This document shows positions 34,586 to 42,900 of a DNA stretch of 64,000 nt, one piece after another. This DNA comes from Neisseria sicca (GTDB lineage Bacteria > Pseudomonadota > Gammaproteobacteria > Burkholderiales > Neisseriaceae), in NCBI RefSeq assembly GCF_017753665.1, contig NZ_CP072524.1, forward strand, positions 248,001 to 312,000, in the 5' to 3' direction. Within the stretch, counting starts at the first letter, position 1. Each line of letters opens with the position of its first letter. Both the position numbers and the translations under genes were made by a program. The notes under the pieces are model-generated. The model searched no databases. It saw only the letters and a program-made list of their open reading frames with translations, and was not told where the DNA came from.

Positions 34586-34945
34586 ATGCCACGCGTAAAA
34601 CGCGGTGTAACCGCTCGTGCCCGTCACCAAAAAATCTTCGCGTTAGCCAAAGGCTACCGCGGTCGTCGTAAAAACGTATACCGCGTTGCCAAGCAAGCGG
34701 TAATGAAAGCCGGTCAATACGCATACCGTGACCGTCGTCAACGCAAACGCCAATTCCGTCAACTGTGGATTGTCCGTATCAATGCAGGTGCCCGTGAAAA
34801 TGGTCTGTCTTACAGCAAATTCATGAACGGTCTGAAACGCGCCTCTATCGAAATCGACCGCAAAGTATTGGCTGATCTGGCTGTATTTGACAAAGCCGCT
34901 TTTGCACAATTGGTTGAGAAAGCTAAAGCTGCTTTGGCTGCTTAA
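34586..34945 (+). CDS. rplT: 50S ribosomal protein L20
   Basis: 119-residue bL20, an early assembly protein. It begins MPRVKRGVTARARHQKIFAL and contains YRDRRQRKRQFRQLWIVRIN. RBS AAGGAG. In several bacteria L20 represses its operon through the rpmI leader; the leader here is long enough for that, but I cannot identify the site. Confidence 0.97.
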   Translation: MPRVKRGVTARARHQKIFALAKGYRGRRKNVYRVAKQAVMKAGQYAYRDRRQRKRQFRQLWIVRINAGARENGLSYSKFMNGLKRASIEIDRKVLADLAVFDKAAFAQLVEKAKAALAA

Positions 34946-34960
34946 TCCAAAAAAATTTAA

Positions 34961-34985
34961 AAAGGAAGCTACGGCTTCCTTTTTT
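34961..34985 (+). terminator. Rho-independent terminator of rplT
   Basis: GGAAGC-TACG-GCTTCC followed by seven T, with A-run before it. This is a classical terminator without DUS. Confidence 0.9.
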
Positions 34986-35193
34986 CTTTGTTTGAAGAAA
35001 GTCTATGTGATTGATTTTCTTTCTTTAAAGTCTATTTTTTTAAATTGATTTGCGTTAAAATACGCCGATTCTATCAAACGGATTGGCCGTAAACAGATAA
35101 AAGGTCGTCTGAAAAGTTTGGCAACACCAAACCATACAGGCGGCCTCATTGTTTCAGACGACCCATCATCAACCGACAGACGATAAAACCACT

Positions 35194-36183
35194 ATGGAAA
35201 ATGTAAACCGTATCGTTGCAGAAGGCATTGCCGCAGTAGAAGCCGCGCAAGACTTCAACGCTCTAGAACAAATCAAAGCCCGCTATCTTGGTAAAACCGG
35301 CGAATTGACCGGACTTCTGAAAACCTTAGGTCAAATGTCGCCTGAAGAGCGCAAAACCATAGGTGCGCATATCAATGAGTGCAAAAACCAGTTTCAGACG
35401 GCCTTTAACAATAAACGCGATGCCCTCAACGAAGCCAAACTCCAAGCCCAGCTTGCCGCCGAAGCTCTCGATATTACCCTGCCTGGACGCGCGCAGGAAA
35501 ATGGCGGTCTTCATCCCGTAACCCTGACCTTGCAGCGCGTGGTCGAACTCTTTCACGGCATGGGTTTTGAAGTGGCGGACGGTCCGGAAATCGAAGACGA
35601 TTTCCACAACTTCCAAGCCCTGAATATTCCTGCAAACCACCCGGCCCGCGCCATGCAGGATACGTTCTACGTTGAAAACGGCGATGTTTTACGTACGCAC
35701 ACTTCCCCGATTCAAATCCGCTACATGCTCGATAAAAAAGAGCCGCCCATCCGCATTATTGCCCCTGGCCGCGTTTACCGTGTGGACAGCGATGCTACGC
35801 ACTCGCCCATGTTCCACCAAGCTGAAGGTCTGTGGGTAGAAGAGGGCGTAACCTTCGCTGATTTGAAAGCCGTGTTTACCGATTTCATCCGCCGCTTTTT
35901 CGAACGCGATGATTTGCAAGTACGTTTCCGCCCGTCTTTCTTTCCGTTTACAGAACCGTCAGCCGAAATCGACATTATGGGCGAAAACGGCAAATGGCTG
36001 GAAGTCGGTGGCTGCGGCATGGTGCATCCCAACGTGTTGAGAAACGTGAATATCGACCCCGAGAAATACACCGGTTTCGCCTTCGGCATCGGCCTCGACC
36101 GTTTCGCCATGTTGCGTTATAACGTGAACGATTTGCGGCTGTTTTTTGATAACGATTTGAACTTTTTGAAGCAGTTTGGCTAA
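35194..36183 (+). CDS. pheS: Phenylalanyl-tRNA synthetase alpha subunit
   Basis: Catalytic alpha subunit of the (alpha-beta)2 enzyme, 329 residues. An N-terminal coiled-coil precedes motif 2 region RVYRVDSDATHSPMFHQAEG and motif 3 FGIGLDRFAMLRYNVNDLR. The Phe-pocket segment FRPSFFPFTEPSAEIDI is intact. Start at ATG 35194 (MENVNRIVAEGIAAVEA). Upstream, DUS copies at 35102 and 35153 face each other over about 40 bases. pheT is not adjacent: 1.8 kb with three genes intervene. Confidence 0.96.
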   Translation: MENVNRIVAEGIAAVEAAQDFNALEQIKARYLGKTGELTGLLKTLGQMSPEERKTIGAHINECKNQFQTAFNNKRDALNEAKLQAQLAAEALDITLPGRAQENGGLHPVTLTLQRVVELFHGMGFEVADGPEIEDDFHNFQALNIPANHPARAMQDTFYVENGDVLRTHTSPIQIRYMLDKKEPPIRIIAPGRVYRVDSDATHSPMFHQAEGLWVEEGVTFADLKAVFTDFIRRFFERDDLQVRFRPSFFPFTEPSAEIDIMGENGKWLEVGGCGMVHPNVLRNVNIDPEKYTGFAFGIGLDRFAMLRYNVNDLRLFFDNDLNFLKQFG

Positions 36184-36366
36184 GCGATTTTAACTTCATT
36201 GCATCTGCTATTTCAGGCGGTTTGAACCTAAAAAGTAGCCTTAGTAGCCTTACTTGCCTTTCAAATAGCTTGAAAATGTCGGATTTGTTAATCTAGGCTA
36301 CAAGCCTAAACCTGATTTTCCAGCAATTGTTTATTTTCCTATTGTAAAGACAAGGATGCCGAAATT

Positions 36367-36987
36367 ATGGATACTCTGATTATCAACGCACACCCTGACC
36401 CGTATTCCTCTGCTTCCGCCACCAATCGCATGGTTGCACACCTGTTATCCAAACTGCCCGTAGGTAGTGCACAAACTGTTAATTTGGCAGAGACTGACAT
36501 ACAGCCGCTGGACAAAGCGGTTCTGGAAATGTTTGTCGCAACTGTGTTCCAAGAGCAGCAGCCGAATGCGGAACAGACCGCTTTGCTGGCACGACTGATG
36601 TCGGTAGTAAATCAAGTCAAATCCACCCGCCGACTCGTCATTGCCTATCCGATGTACAACTTCGGCATTCCCGCCCGTTTGAAAGACTGGTTAGATAATT
36701 TAGTTGTGCCTGGCGAAACGTTCCGCTACGGAGCGGATGGTACACCGCGAGGGCTGATGAGTGCGCACAAAGTACTACTGTTTCAGGCTAGTGGTAGTGT
36801 TTATACTGATGGACCGATGGCGCAAATGGATTTTGCCTCGAGCTATCTGAAAACGCTGCTTGGCGGCTTTTTAGGTTTTGCTTCAGTGGACACTATCTAT
36901 GCCGAAGGCACGGCGAGTAACTGGGATGTAGCGGTTCAACGCGCCTGTGCAGAAATTGATGTTGTATTCGGTAGTTTTACGGCCTAG
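36367..36987 (+). CDS. FMN-dependent NADH:quinone oxidoreductase / azoreductase family
   Basis: Flavodoxin-fold protein of 206 residues, similar to AzoR. FMN-phosphate and nucleotide segments are seen in TLIINAHPDPYSSASATNRM at the N-terminus, AYPMYNFGIPARLKDWLDN near residue 95 (the FMN-binding M-Y-N-F-x-I-P motif), and VLLFQASGSVY near residue 138. It likely reduces quinones or aromatic nitro/azo compounds with two electrons. RBS AAGGA about 9 bases upstream. First gene of the pheS-pheT insert. Confidence 0.88.
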   Translation: MDTLIINAHPDPYSSASATNRMVAHLLSKLPVGSAQTVNLAETDIQPLDKAVLEMFVATVFQEQQPNAEQTALLARLMSVVNQVKSTRRLVIAYPMYNFGIPARLKDWLDNLVVPGETFRYGADGTPRGLMSAHKVLLFQASGSVYTDGPMAQMDFASSYLKTLLGGFLGFASVDTIYAEGTASNWDVAVQRACAEIDVVFGSFTA

Positions 36988-37071
36988 TTGCTCAAACTGG
37001 TTAGTTATATCCACGCGGATTACAAGTAGCCTAGCAATACTGGGCTTACTAAACCAATATAGAAAAACGTT

Positions 37072-37479
37072 ATGGAACAGCATATTAACTACATCACGCT
37101 CGGCGTAGGCGACCTTGCTATTTCCCGCCGTTTTTACCAAGACATATTCGGTTGGCAGGAAACGGTGGACAGTAATGAAAACATTGCGTTTTTTGAAACA
37201 GGAAGCGCGCTGCGGTTTGCTCTGTTTGGTAAGGAAGCCTTAGCGCAAGACGCGCAGGTATTAGTGCAGGGTAGCGGTTTTCCATGTTTTACGTTGGCGC
37301 ATAATGTCGGCAGCGAAGCTGAAGTGGATGCATTGTTTTCTGAGCTCGCCTCAAAAAATGTGAATATCGTCAAAGCCCCGCAGAAAGTATTTTGGGGCGG
37401 ATACAGCGGCTATATCGCCGACCCCGATGGCTTTTTATGGGAAATTGCCTTTAATCCGTTTTTGCAGAAATTACGCTGA
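37072..37479 (+). CDS. VOC (glyoxalase/dioxygenase-fold) family protein
   Basis: 135 residues with the paired beta-alpha-beta-beta-beta VOC modules: NYITLGVGDLAISRRFYQDI at the start and YSGYIADPDGFLWEIAFNPF at the end. Glu in WEIAFNP is the usual metal ligand position. Such proteins act as isomerases, resistance binders or dioxygenases; substrate not predictable. Located 84 bases after the azoreductase gene, likely same transcript. Confidence 0.85.
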   Translation: MEQHINYITLGVGDLAISRRFYQDIFGWQETVDSNENIAFFETGSALRFALFGKEALAQDAQVLVQGSGFPCFTLAHNVGSEAEVDALFSELASKNVNIVKAPQKVFWGGYSGYIADPDGFLWEIAFNPFLQKLR

Positions 37480-37557
37480 AATAGCACGATAAAGGTTACT
37501 TGAAAACGGCAGCTTCAGCGAAGTAAAAATCAAATTTGCTTACCCGAAAGCCGAGTC

Positions 37558-37863
37558 ATGAAACGCTATATCGCTCCATCCGTTTGCTATGCACTTGCTG
37601 TTGCGCTGTGGTTGCTGTCCATCTATTGCGAAATCCGTGCTTTGTCGTTAGCCGATTTGAAAACCCTGACCGGTGACGATGTGGAAGGTGCAATAAGGTG
37701 GTCGAATTACGGATTTAGCGCATTTGCCGTATCCTGTTTTGCCACCGCGATCGGCAGTTGGTTGATGCCGCGGTTTAAAAGCTGGGAGCGTGTAGCGTTT
37801 ACAGTGAGTGTCACCTTAGGATATACCTTGCTGGCGTGGTTCGTAACAATATTATTGATTTGA
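37558..37863 (+). CDS. Small membrane protein, unknown
   Basis: 101 residues with three hydrophobic segments: YALAVALWLLSIYCEIRAL, FSAFAVSCFATAIGSWLM and VSVTLGYTLLAWFVTILLI. The loop after the first segment is acidic (LADLKTLTGDDVEGA). No family recognised. Third gene of the pheS-pheT insert; RBS weak (AAAGCCGAG). Confidence 0.65.
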   Translation: MKRYIAPSVCYALAVALWLLSIYCEIRALSLADLKTLTGDDVEGAIRWSNYGFSAFAVSCFATAIGSWLMPRFKSWERVAFTVSVTLGYTLLAWFVTILLI

Positions 37864-37999
37864 TTGCTTAAGGTTTGAAAAGACTATCTGAAAGCGACAG
37901 CCCCAACAAAGTTAAAAAGCAGCCTGCACCCCACCAAGCAAACAGGTCGTCTGAAAACAAAATCTGATAAAAAGTTAATTAGTTGATTGAGAACATAAC

Positions 38000-40363
38000 A
38001 TGCAATTCTCCTATTCATGGCTGAAAACCCAAGCCGATACCGAACTTTCCGCCGATAAGCTGGAACATCTGTTAACCATGTCCGGCTTGGAAGTGGAAGA
38101 AGCCGAGACTGCCGCGCCGGCGTTTACAGGCGTGGTGATTGCCGAAGTGAAATCCGTTGAAAAACATCCGGATGCCGATCGTTTGAACGTTACCCAAGTT
38201 GATGCGGGTACGGGTGAGTTGGTGCAGATTGTGTGCGGTGCGCCGAATGTGAAAGCGGGCATCAAAGTGCCGTGTTCGTTGCCGGGCGCGGTGTTGCCGG
38301 GCAATTTCAAAATCAAGCCGACCAAGATGCGCGGCGTGGTGTCGAACGGGATGTTGTGTTCCACTGATGAACTTGGTCTGCCCGACGACGGCGTGAACGG
38401 CCTGCACATTCTGCCGCAAGACGCTCCCGTCGGCACAAACATCCGCGAATATCTGGATTTGGACGACACGGTGTTCACGCTGAAAATCACGCCGAACCGT
38501 GCCGACTGCCTGAGCATCAAAGGCATTGCGCGTGAAGTGTCCGCGCTGACCGGCTGCGCGTTCAAGCAACCTGCAATCCATGCCGCGCCAATCACAGGTA
38601 GCCGCAAACAGCCTGTGCAGATTGATGCGCCTGCCGATTGCGGCCGCTTTATCAGCCGCGTGATTGAAAACGTGAACGCGCGCGCCGCTACGCCGGATTG
38701 GATGAAGCAGCGTTTGGAGCGCAGCGGTATCCGCAGCCTGTCTGCGCTGGTGGATATCGGCAATTATGTGATGCTGGAAATCGGTCAGCCGATGCATGTT
38801 TTCGATGCCGACAAACTTTCAGGCAGCCTGCACATCCGCCGCGCGCGCGAAGGTGAAACGCTGGAATGCCTGAACGAGAAAACCGTCTCCCTGTCTGAAA
38901 ACACGCTGGTAGTGGCCGATGAAAAAGGCGCGTTGAGTTTGGCAGGCCTGATGGGCGGCGCGGCAAGCGCGGTTTCAGACGACACACAAAATATCGTGCT
39001 GGAAGCGGCTTGGTTTGCGCCTGAAATCATCGCCGGCAAATCGCGCCAATACGGTTTTGGCTCGGATTCGTCGTTCCGCTTTGAGCGCGGCGTGGATTAC
39101 CGTTTGCAGGCCGATGCCATCGAGCGCGCTACCGAATTGGTTTTGCAAATCTGCGGCGGTGCGGCAGGCGAAATGGTGGAAGCGTTGGGCAGGCTACCTG
39201 AAAACAAACAGGTTGAATTGCGTTTGGGTCGTCTGAAAACCGTGTTGGGCGTGAATATTCCTGCCGAGCAGGTGGAAACCATTTTGCAGCACTTGGGCTT
39301 GCAGCCTGAAAAAACGGCGGAAGGCTTCCGCGTTACCGCGCCGAGCTTTCGTTTCGACATCGAAATCGAAGCCGATTTGATTGAAGAAATCGGCCGCGTT
39401 TACGGCTATGAAAATATCCCCGACGATTACACGTCAGGTCGTCTGAAAATGCTGGCGCTGCCCGAAACCCGCCGTCCGCGTTTTGCCGTTTATAACGAAA
39501 TGGCGGCGCGCGGCTACCGCGAAGTGGTCAGCTATGCCTTTGTTGACGAGCAGTGGGAACTTGATTTTGCCGCAAACGACAACCCCATCCGCCTGCAAAA
39601 CCCGCTGGCGGCGCAGTATGCCGTGATGCGTTCCACGCTTATCGGCGGCTTGGTGGAAATTTTGCAAAACAATCTGAACCGCAAGCAAAACCGCGTGCGC
39701 GTGTTTGAAATCGCCCGCGTGTTCAGCAAAGGTTCAGACGACCGGTTTGTGCAAAACGAACGCATCGGCGGCCTGTGGTACGGTGCGGCGATGCCCGAAC
39801 AATGGGGTGAGAAAACGCGCAACGCGGATTTTTACGACATCAAGGCCGATGTAGAAAATCTGTTGAAAAACAAAGCAGTTGAGTTCGTCAAAACCGAACA
39901 TCCCGCCCTGCATCCAGGCCGCGCTGCCAATATCGTTTCAGACAGACAGGTCATCGGCTTTGTCGGCGAATTGCATCCGAAATGGCTGCAAAAATACGAC
40001 TTGCCGCAAGCACCGCTGGTATTTGAAATCGATATGGCAGCCGTGTTGGAACGCGAAAAAACGCGTTATCAGGCAGTATCGAAATTTCAGCCGGTGCGCA
40101 GGGATTTGGCTTTTGTGATGCCTGAAACCATGACCCATGATGATTTGTTGGCCGCCTTGAACGGCGCGGCAAACAAGTTGGTACAGGAAATCAGCGTATT
40201 TGACGTGTATCGCGGTACGGGACTGCCTGAAGGGATGAAGAGCATGGCGGTTAAAGTGATTTTGCAGGATATGGAAAACACGCTGACGGATGAAACAGTC
40301 GAGCCGGTTATCGGAAAACTGATTGACGCGGCAACTGCTGCGGGAGCGCAACTTCGCAGCTAA
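38000..40363 (+). CDS. pheT: Phenylalanyl-tRNA synthetase beta subunit
   Basis: 787-residue beta subunit with an N-terminal tRNA-binding domain (VVIAEVKSVEKHPDADRLNV), B3/B4 editing domain, B5, and a C-terminal ferredoxin-like anticodon-binding domain (AVSKFQPVRRDLAFVMPETM). It edits misacylated Tyr-tRNA(Phe). Three in-frame DUS copies encode GRLK-type peptides. Start at ATG 38000 (MQFSYSWLKTQADTELSADK). ihfA follows as in many Proteobacteria. Confidence 0.96.
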   Translation: MQFSYSWLKTQADTELSADKLEHLLTMSGLEVEEAETAAPAFTGVVIAEVKSVEKHPDADRLNVTQVDAGTGELVQIVCGAPNVKAGIKVPCSLPGAVLPGNFKIKPTKMRGVVSNGMLCSTDELGLPDDGVNGLHILPQDAPVGTNIREYLDLDDTVFTLKITPNRADCLSIKGIAREVSALTGCAFKQPAIHAAPITGSRKQPVQIDAPADCGRFISRVIENVNARAATPDWMKQRLERSGIRSLSALVDIGNYVMLEIGQPMHVFDADKLSGSLHIRRAREGETLECLNEKTVSLSENTLVVADEKGALSLAGLMGGAASAVSDDTQNIVLEAAWFAPEIIAGKSRQYGFGSDSSFRFERGVDYRLQADAIERATELVLQICGGAAGEMVEALGRLPENKQVELRLGRLKTVLGVNIPAEQVETILQHLGLQPEKTAEGFRVTAPSFRFDIEIEADLIEEIGRVYGYENIPDDYTSGRLKMLALPETRRPRFAVYNEMAARGYREVVSYAFVDEQWELDFAANDNPIRLQNPLAAQYAVMRSTLIGGLVEILQNNLNRKQNRVRVFEIARVFSKGSDDRFVQNERIGGLWYGAAMPEQWGEKTRNADFYDIKADVENLLKNKAVEFVKTEHPALHPGRAANIVSDRQVIGFVGELHPKWLQKYDLPQAPLVFEIDMAAVLEREKTRYQAVSKFQPVRRDLAFVMPETMTHDDLLAALNGAANKLVQEISVFDVYRGTGLPEGMKSMAVKVILQDMENTLTDETVEPVIGKLIDAATAAGAQLRS

Positions 40364-40436
40364 AAAATAAATATTCGCTTGAATTTTAAATAGAAATTAG
40401 TAATAATCTGCACCTGTTACAACAGAAGGTAATAAT

Positions 40437-40739
40437 ATGACATTAACTAAAGCCGAATTGGCCGATATTTTGGTAGATAAAGTCAGCAATGTAACCAAAA
40501 ACGATGCCAAAGAAATCGTCGAACTCTTTTTTGAAGAAATCCGCAGCACTTTGGCACGCGGCGAAGAAATCAAAATTTCCGGTTTCGGTAATTTTCAGTT
40601 GCGCGACAAACCGCAACGTCCCGGCCGTAATCCGAAAACCGGCGAAGAAGTACCGATTACCGCCCGCCGCGTAGTAACTTTCCATGCCAGCCAAAAACTC
40701 AAAGGCATGGTGGAGCATTACTATGACAAACAACGCTAA
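40437..40739 (+). CDS. ihfA: Integration host factor subunit alpha
   Basis: 100-residue DNA-bending protein of the HU/IHF family. It starts MTLTKAELADILVDKVSNVT; the DNA-intercalating arm is RPGRNPKTGEEVPITARRVV, with Pro in the conserved place. It forms a heterodimer with IhfB encoded elsewhere. The next gene overlaps its stop by 17 bases. Confidence 0.95.
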   Translation: MTLTKAELADILVDKVSNVTKNDAKEIVELFFEEIRSTLARGEEIKISGFGNFQLRDKPQRPGRNPKTGEEVPITARRVVTFHASQKLKGMVEHYYDKQR

Positions 40740-41040
40740 TCCCGTTATTCCTGCAAAACGTTATTTCTCGCTGGACGAAATGTGCGAACTGGTGCAAATC
40801 AGCCCGTCACAATTTGCCCAGTGGCAACATGAGAACGGTATCGTTGTCGGTTACGGCGGCGATCGTTACACCCGTTCCGATGTGGTGAAACTGTTGAAGC
40901 TGAAAGATACCTTTGCGCCTTATGTCGACCGCTTCAGCCGTGATTCTTTGGATGCAAACGGTCATCCTGCTGCAAAGGCGGAAGAAGTTAAAGCCGGGTT
41001 AAATTCTATATTGGCAGATTTACAAAAAGCACTTGCTTAA
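40723..41040 (+). CDS. MerR-like DNA-binding protein downstream of ihfA
   Basis: 105 residues. The N-terminal half (RYFSLDEMCELVQISPSQFA then YGGDRYTRSDVVKLLKLKDT) looks like a MerR-type winged helix lacking a sensor domain. A MerR-like gene after ihfA is common in beta- and gammaproteobacteria. Start ATG 40723 lies inside ihfA with GGAG 8-11 bases upstream, indicating translational coupling. Target unknown. Confidence 0.8.
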   Translation: MTNNANPVIPAKRYFSLDEMCELVQISPSQFAQWQHENGIVVGYGGDRYTRSDVVKLLKLKDTFAPYVDRFSRDSLDANGHPAAKAEEVKAGLNSILADLQKALA

Positions 41041-41051
41041 TTTATTAGATA

Positions 41052-41094
41052 AACAGCCGCTTCCTTATCTAAGGGAAGCGGCTGTTTGTTTTTA
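41052..41094 (+). terminator. Rho-independent terminator of the pheT-ihfA operon
   Basis: A 14-bp stem, AACAGCCGCTTCC with GGGAAGCGGCTGTT, and an 8-base loop is followed by TGTTTTTAT. No DUS is involved. Confidence 0.9.
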
Positions 41095-41389
41095 TGGATT
41101 TTGGGGCTTGCTATGTATTAGAAAATATTTACCTAGTTTATAAGCATCCTTAATAAATATGATAGGTACCTGTTTTTAAATGATGTATTGATGCTGCTTG
41201 TATTGAATTGAACCATTTTTCGAAGTTATTGTCTTTTATATCAACAGCCTGCACGGATATTGTGTTTAACAATCCATGCTATGAAAGTTATAATGATACA
41301 AACACAATGATGTGTCGTCGGAATACTTCAATCTGCACATTTAATCTAAGGAGCGATATTATTGGCTCCAGTTTCCGGATAATCTGACA
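41095..41389. other. AT-rich intergenic region with a possible minus-strand gene remnant
   Basis: No full gene is seen. On the minus strand 41278-41150 an open frame ends with protein-like sequence (DIKDNNFEKWFNSIQ then ASIHHLKTGTYHIY, stop) but lacks a standard start, and may be a gene tail. Near the plus-strand gene start, GAGC and GCTC flank GATATTATTG. Confidence 0.35.
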
Positions 41390-42127
41390 ATGATTCAATA
41401 TTGGCAAAAAAGTTTGGCTGCCGTACTGCTTTTAGGCGTATTTTCTCAAACATGGGCGCAATCCCATTCTGTTTATTTTAATCAACATGGCAAAATTACA
41501 GCAACGATGTCATCGGTTGCATATGTCCGACAATATACGGTTCAATCAGGTATTGCCAAGGCGCAGGATTTTTATTACCCGTCCATGAAGAAATATTCTG
41601 ATCCGTATGAAGTTCCTGCAGAGCAAATTAAAGTGTTTGTTCCTGTGTTAGATAATGGGGCGTTGACGCTTTGGCATTTTAACGGACAGAAAAAAATGGT
41701 AGGGACTTATAGAAACAGCAAGCCGAACGGTGAATGGACAAACTGGTATCCGAACGGTAAGAAATCTGCTGTGATGCCTTATCAAAACGGTTTGAGCGAA
41801 GGAACCGGTTCGCGATATTACCGTAATGGGGTGAAGGAAAGCGAGATCCAGTTCAAACACGACAAAGCCAACGGTTATTGGAAGCAATGGTATCCGGACG
41901 GCAGTCCGAAGATGGAAATGAATATGGTCAACGATAAACCGACTGAGATTTTGAGTTGGGACGAAAATGGTCGTATTTTATCGGAAATCAGCATTTCTAA
42001 TGGTCGTCGTAATGGTATTGTTTTGGAATGGTACGAAGATGGGGCCAAAAAGTCAGAATCGGTTTATTCCAACGATCAGCTGGTGAAGAAAACGCATTGG
42101 GATAAAGAAGGTTATGTTGTTGAATAA
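41390..42127 (+). CDS. Secreted MORN-like repeat protein (YwqK family)
   Basis: 245 residues with a signal peptide (SLAAVLLLGVFSQTWAQS, cleavage after WAQ/S near residue 25). Repeats of about 22 residues follow, each with a W/Y-x-NG-x-K core: LWHFNGQKKMVGTY, NWYPNGKKSAVMPY, RYYRNGVKESEIQF, QWYPDGSPKMEMNM and EWYEDGAKKSESVY. Such YwqK/MORN variants are exported proteins, some annotated as antitoxins for polymorphic toxins; no toxin gene is adjacent here. Probable periplasmic role unknown. Confidence 0.82.
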   Translation: MIQYWQKSLAAVLLLGVFSQTWAQSHSVYFNQHGKITATMSSVAYVRQYTVQSGIAKAQDFYYPSMKKYSDPYEVPAEQIKVFVPVLDNGALTLWHFNGQKKMVGTYRNSKPNGEWTNWYPNGKKSAVMPYQNGLSEGTGSRYYRNGVKESEIQFKHDKANGYWKQWYPDGSPKMEMNMVNDKPTEILSWDENGRILSEISISNGRRNGIVLEWYEDGAKKSESVYSNDQLVKKTHWDKEGYVVE

Positions 42128-42235
42128 CCGTTAAAATACATGAAAAAGAAGTACAGGTAAGGTTTAATGCCTTATCCGTATTTCTTTTTTATGAAAAGGT
42201 ATTTGGAGGGAACTTGCGATATTTTTAAAATAGTG

Positions 42236-42255
42236 TATAATGTTATATTATAACA
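42236..42255 (+). promoter_or_regulatory. Zur box overlapping the rpmE2 promoter
   Basis: TGTTATATTATAACA (42241-42255) is a perfect 15-bp palindrome that fits the neisserial Zur consensus TGTTATDNHATAACA. It overlaps the -10 element TATAAT (42236-42241), so zinc-loaded Zur would block transcription. The downstream genes are zinc-free ribosomal protein paralogues, the classic Zur targets. Confidence 0.88.
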
Positions 42256-42278
42256 TATTAATTATGGAGTATTGATTG

Positions 42279-42554
42279 ATGAAACCGAATATTCATCCTG
42301 ATAATTACCGTACTGTTTTATTTTTCGACAGCGGTGCAAATGAAGGCTGGCTTATCCGCTCTTGTGCGGAGACGCATGGTAAGACGATGGTTTGGAAAGA
42401 TGGAAAAGAATACCCGCTTTTCGCGCTGGATACGTCGTCTGCATCTCATCCTGTGTACACCGGCAGACAGCGAAACGTTAACACTGAAGGGCGTGCGAGC
42501 AAGTTCAATCAGCGTTTCCAATCGATGATGTCTTCATTTAGAAAGGACAAATAA
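42279..42554 (+). CDS. rpmE2: 50S ribosomal protein L31 type B (zinc-independent)
   Basis: 91-residue L31 paralogue starting MKPNIHPDNYRTVLFFDSGA. It lacks the CxxC zinc ribbon of L31 type A and has the type B extension VYTGRQRNVNTEGRASKFNQ. It replaces the zinc-containing form under zinc starvation, releasing zinc for other uses. RBS TGGAG; start at ATG 42279 rather than the adjacent TTG. It overlaps rpmJ2 as TAATG. Confidence 0.94.
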   Translation: MKPNIHPDNYRTVLFFDSGANEGWLIRSCAETHGKTMVWKDGKEYPLFALDTSSASHPVYTGRQRNVNTEGRASKFNQRFQSMMSSFRKDK

Positions 42555-42679
42555 TGCAAGTTTTATCTTCACTGAAAACAGCGAAAAAACGCCACCGCGA
42601 CTGTCAAATCGTCCGCAGGAAGGGTAAGGTTTACGTTATTTGTAAGAGTAACCCGCGCTTTAAGGCACGTCAGCGTTAA
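42554..42679 (+). CDS. rpmJ2: 50S ribosomal protein L36 type B (zinc-independent)
   Basis: 41-residue L36 paralogue: MQVLSSLKTAKKRHRDCQIV, ending SNPRFKARQR. It has only two Cys (HRDC and VICK) in place of the C3H zinc site of type A L36. The ATG overlaps the rpmE2 stop by one base. Together with rpmE2 it forms a Zur operon. Too short for routine ORF detection. Confidence 0.94.
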   Translation: MQVLSSLKTAKKRHRDCQIVRRKGKVYVICKSNPRFKARQR

Positions 42680-42698
42680 ATACCGGTTGGATCGACTG

Positions 42699-42728
42699 TC
42701 CGCACCTGAAAATGGTGCGGATTTTTTT
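42699..42728 (+). terminator. Rho-independent terminator of rpmE2-rpmJ2
   Basis: TCCGCACC-TGAAAAT-GGTGCGGA followed by seven T. Confidence 0.9.
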
Positions 42729-42900
42729 GGTAATCATGTAAACTCATGTTGGTTAATATCATTAAAAATATCTTTTTTGCCTGCAAACAACCGGTTTTAG
42801 GAATATCGGGTAAATTAGCGTAATCCCGCTTGTTTGGAGGTGGAGATGTTTATAACATGGCAGCGCATTTAGCAGACAAATTCCTATTTAGGAGATATTT

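Larger units (their letters stand above)
36184..37999. other. Insert between pheS and pheT (minimal mobile element locus)
   Basis: pheS and pheT are separated by three same-strand accessory genes. In pathogenic Neisseria this junction is a known exchange site (called MMEpheST, from memory) where different cassettes, often restriction-modification genes, swap by transformation and recombination in the flanking genes. Here the cassette holds an azoreductase, a VOC protein and a small membrane protein. No IS ends, integrase or direct repeats are visible. Confidence 0.7.
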
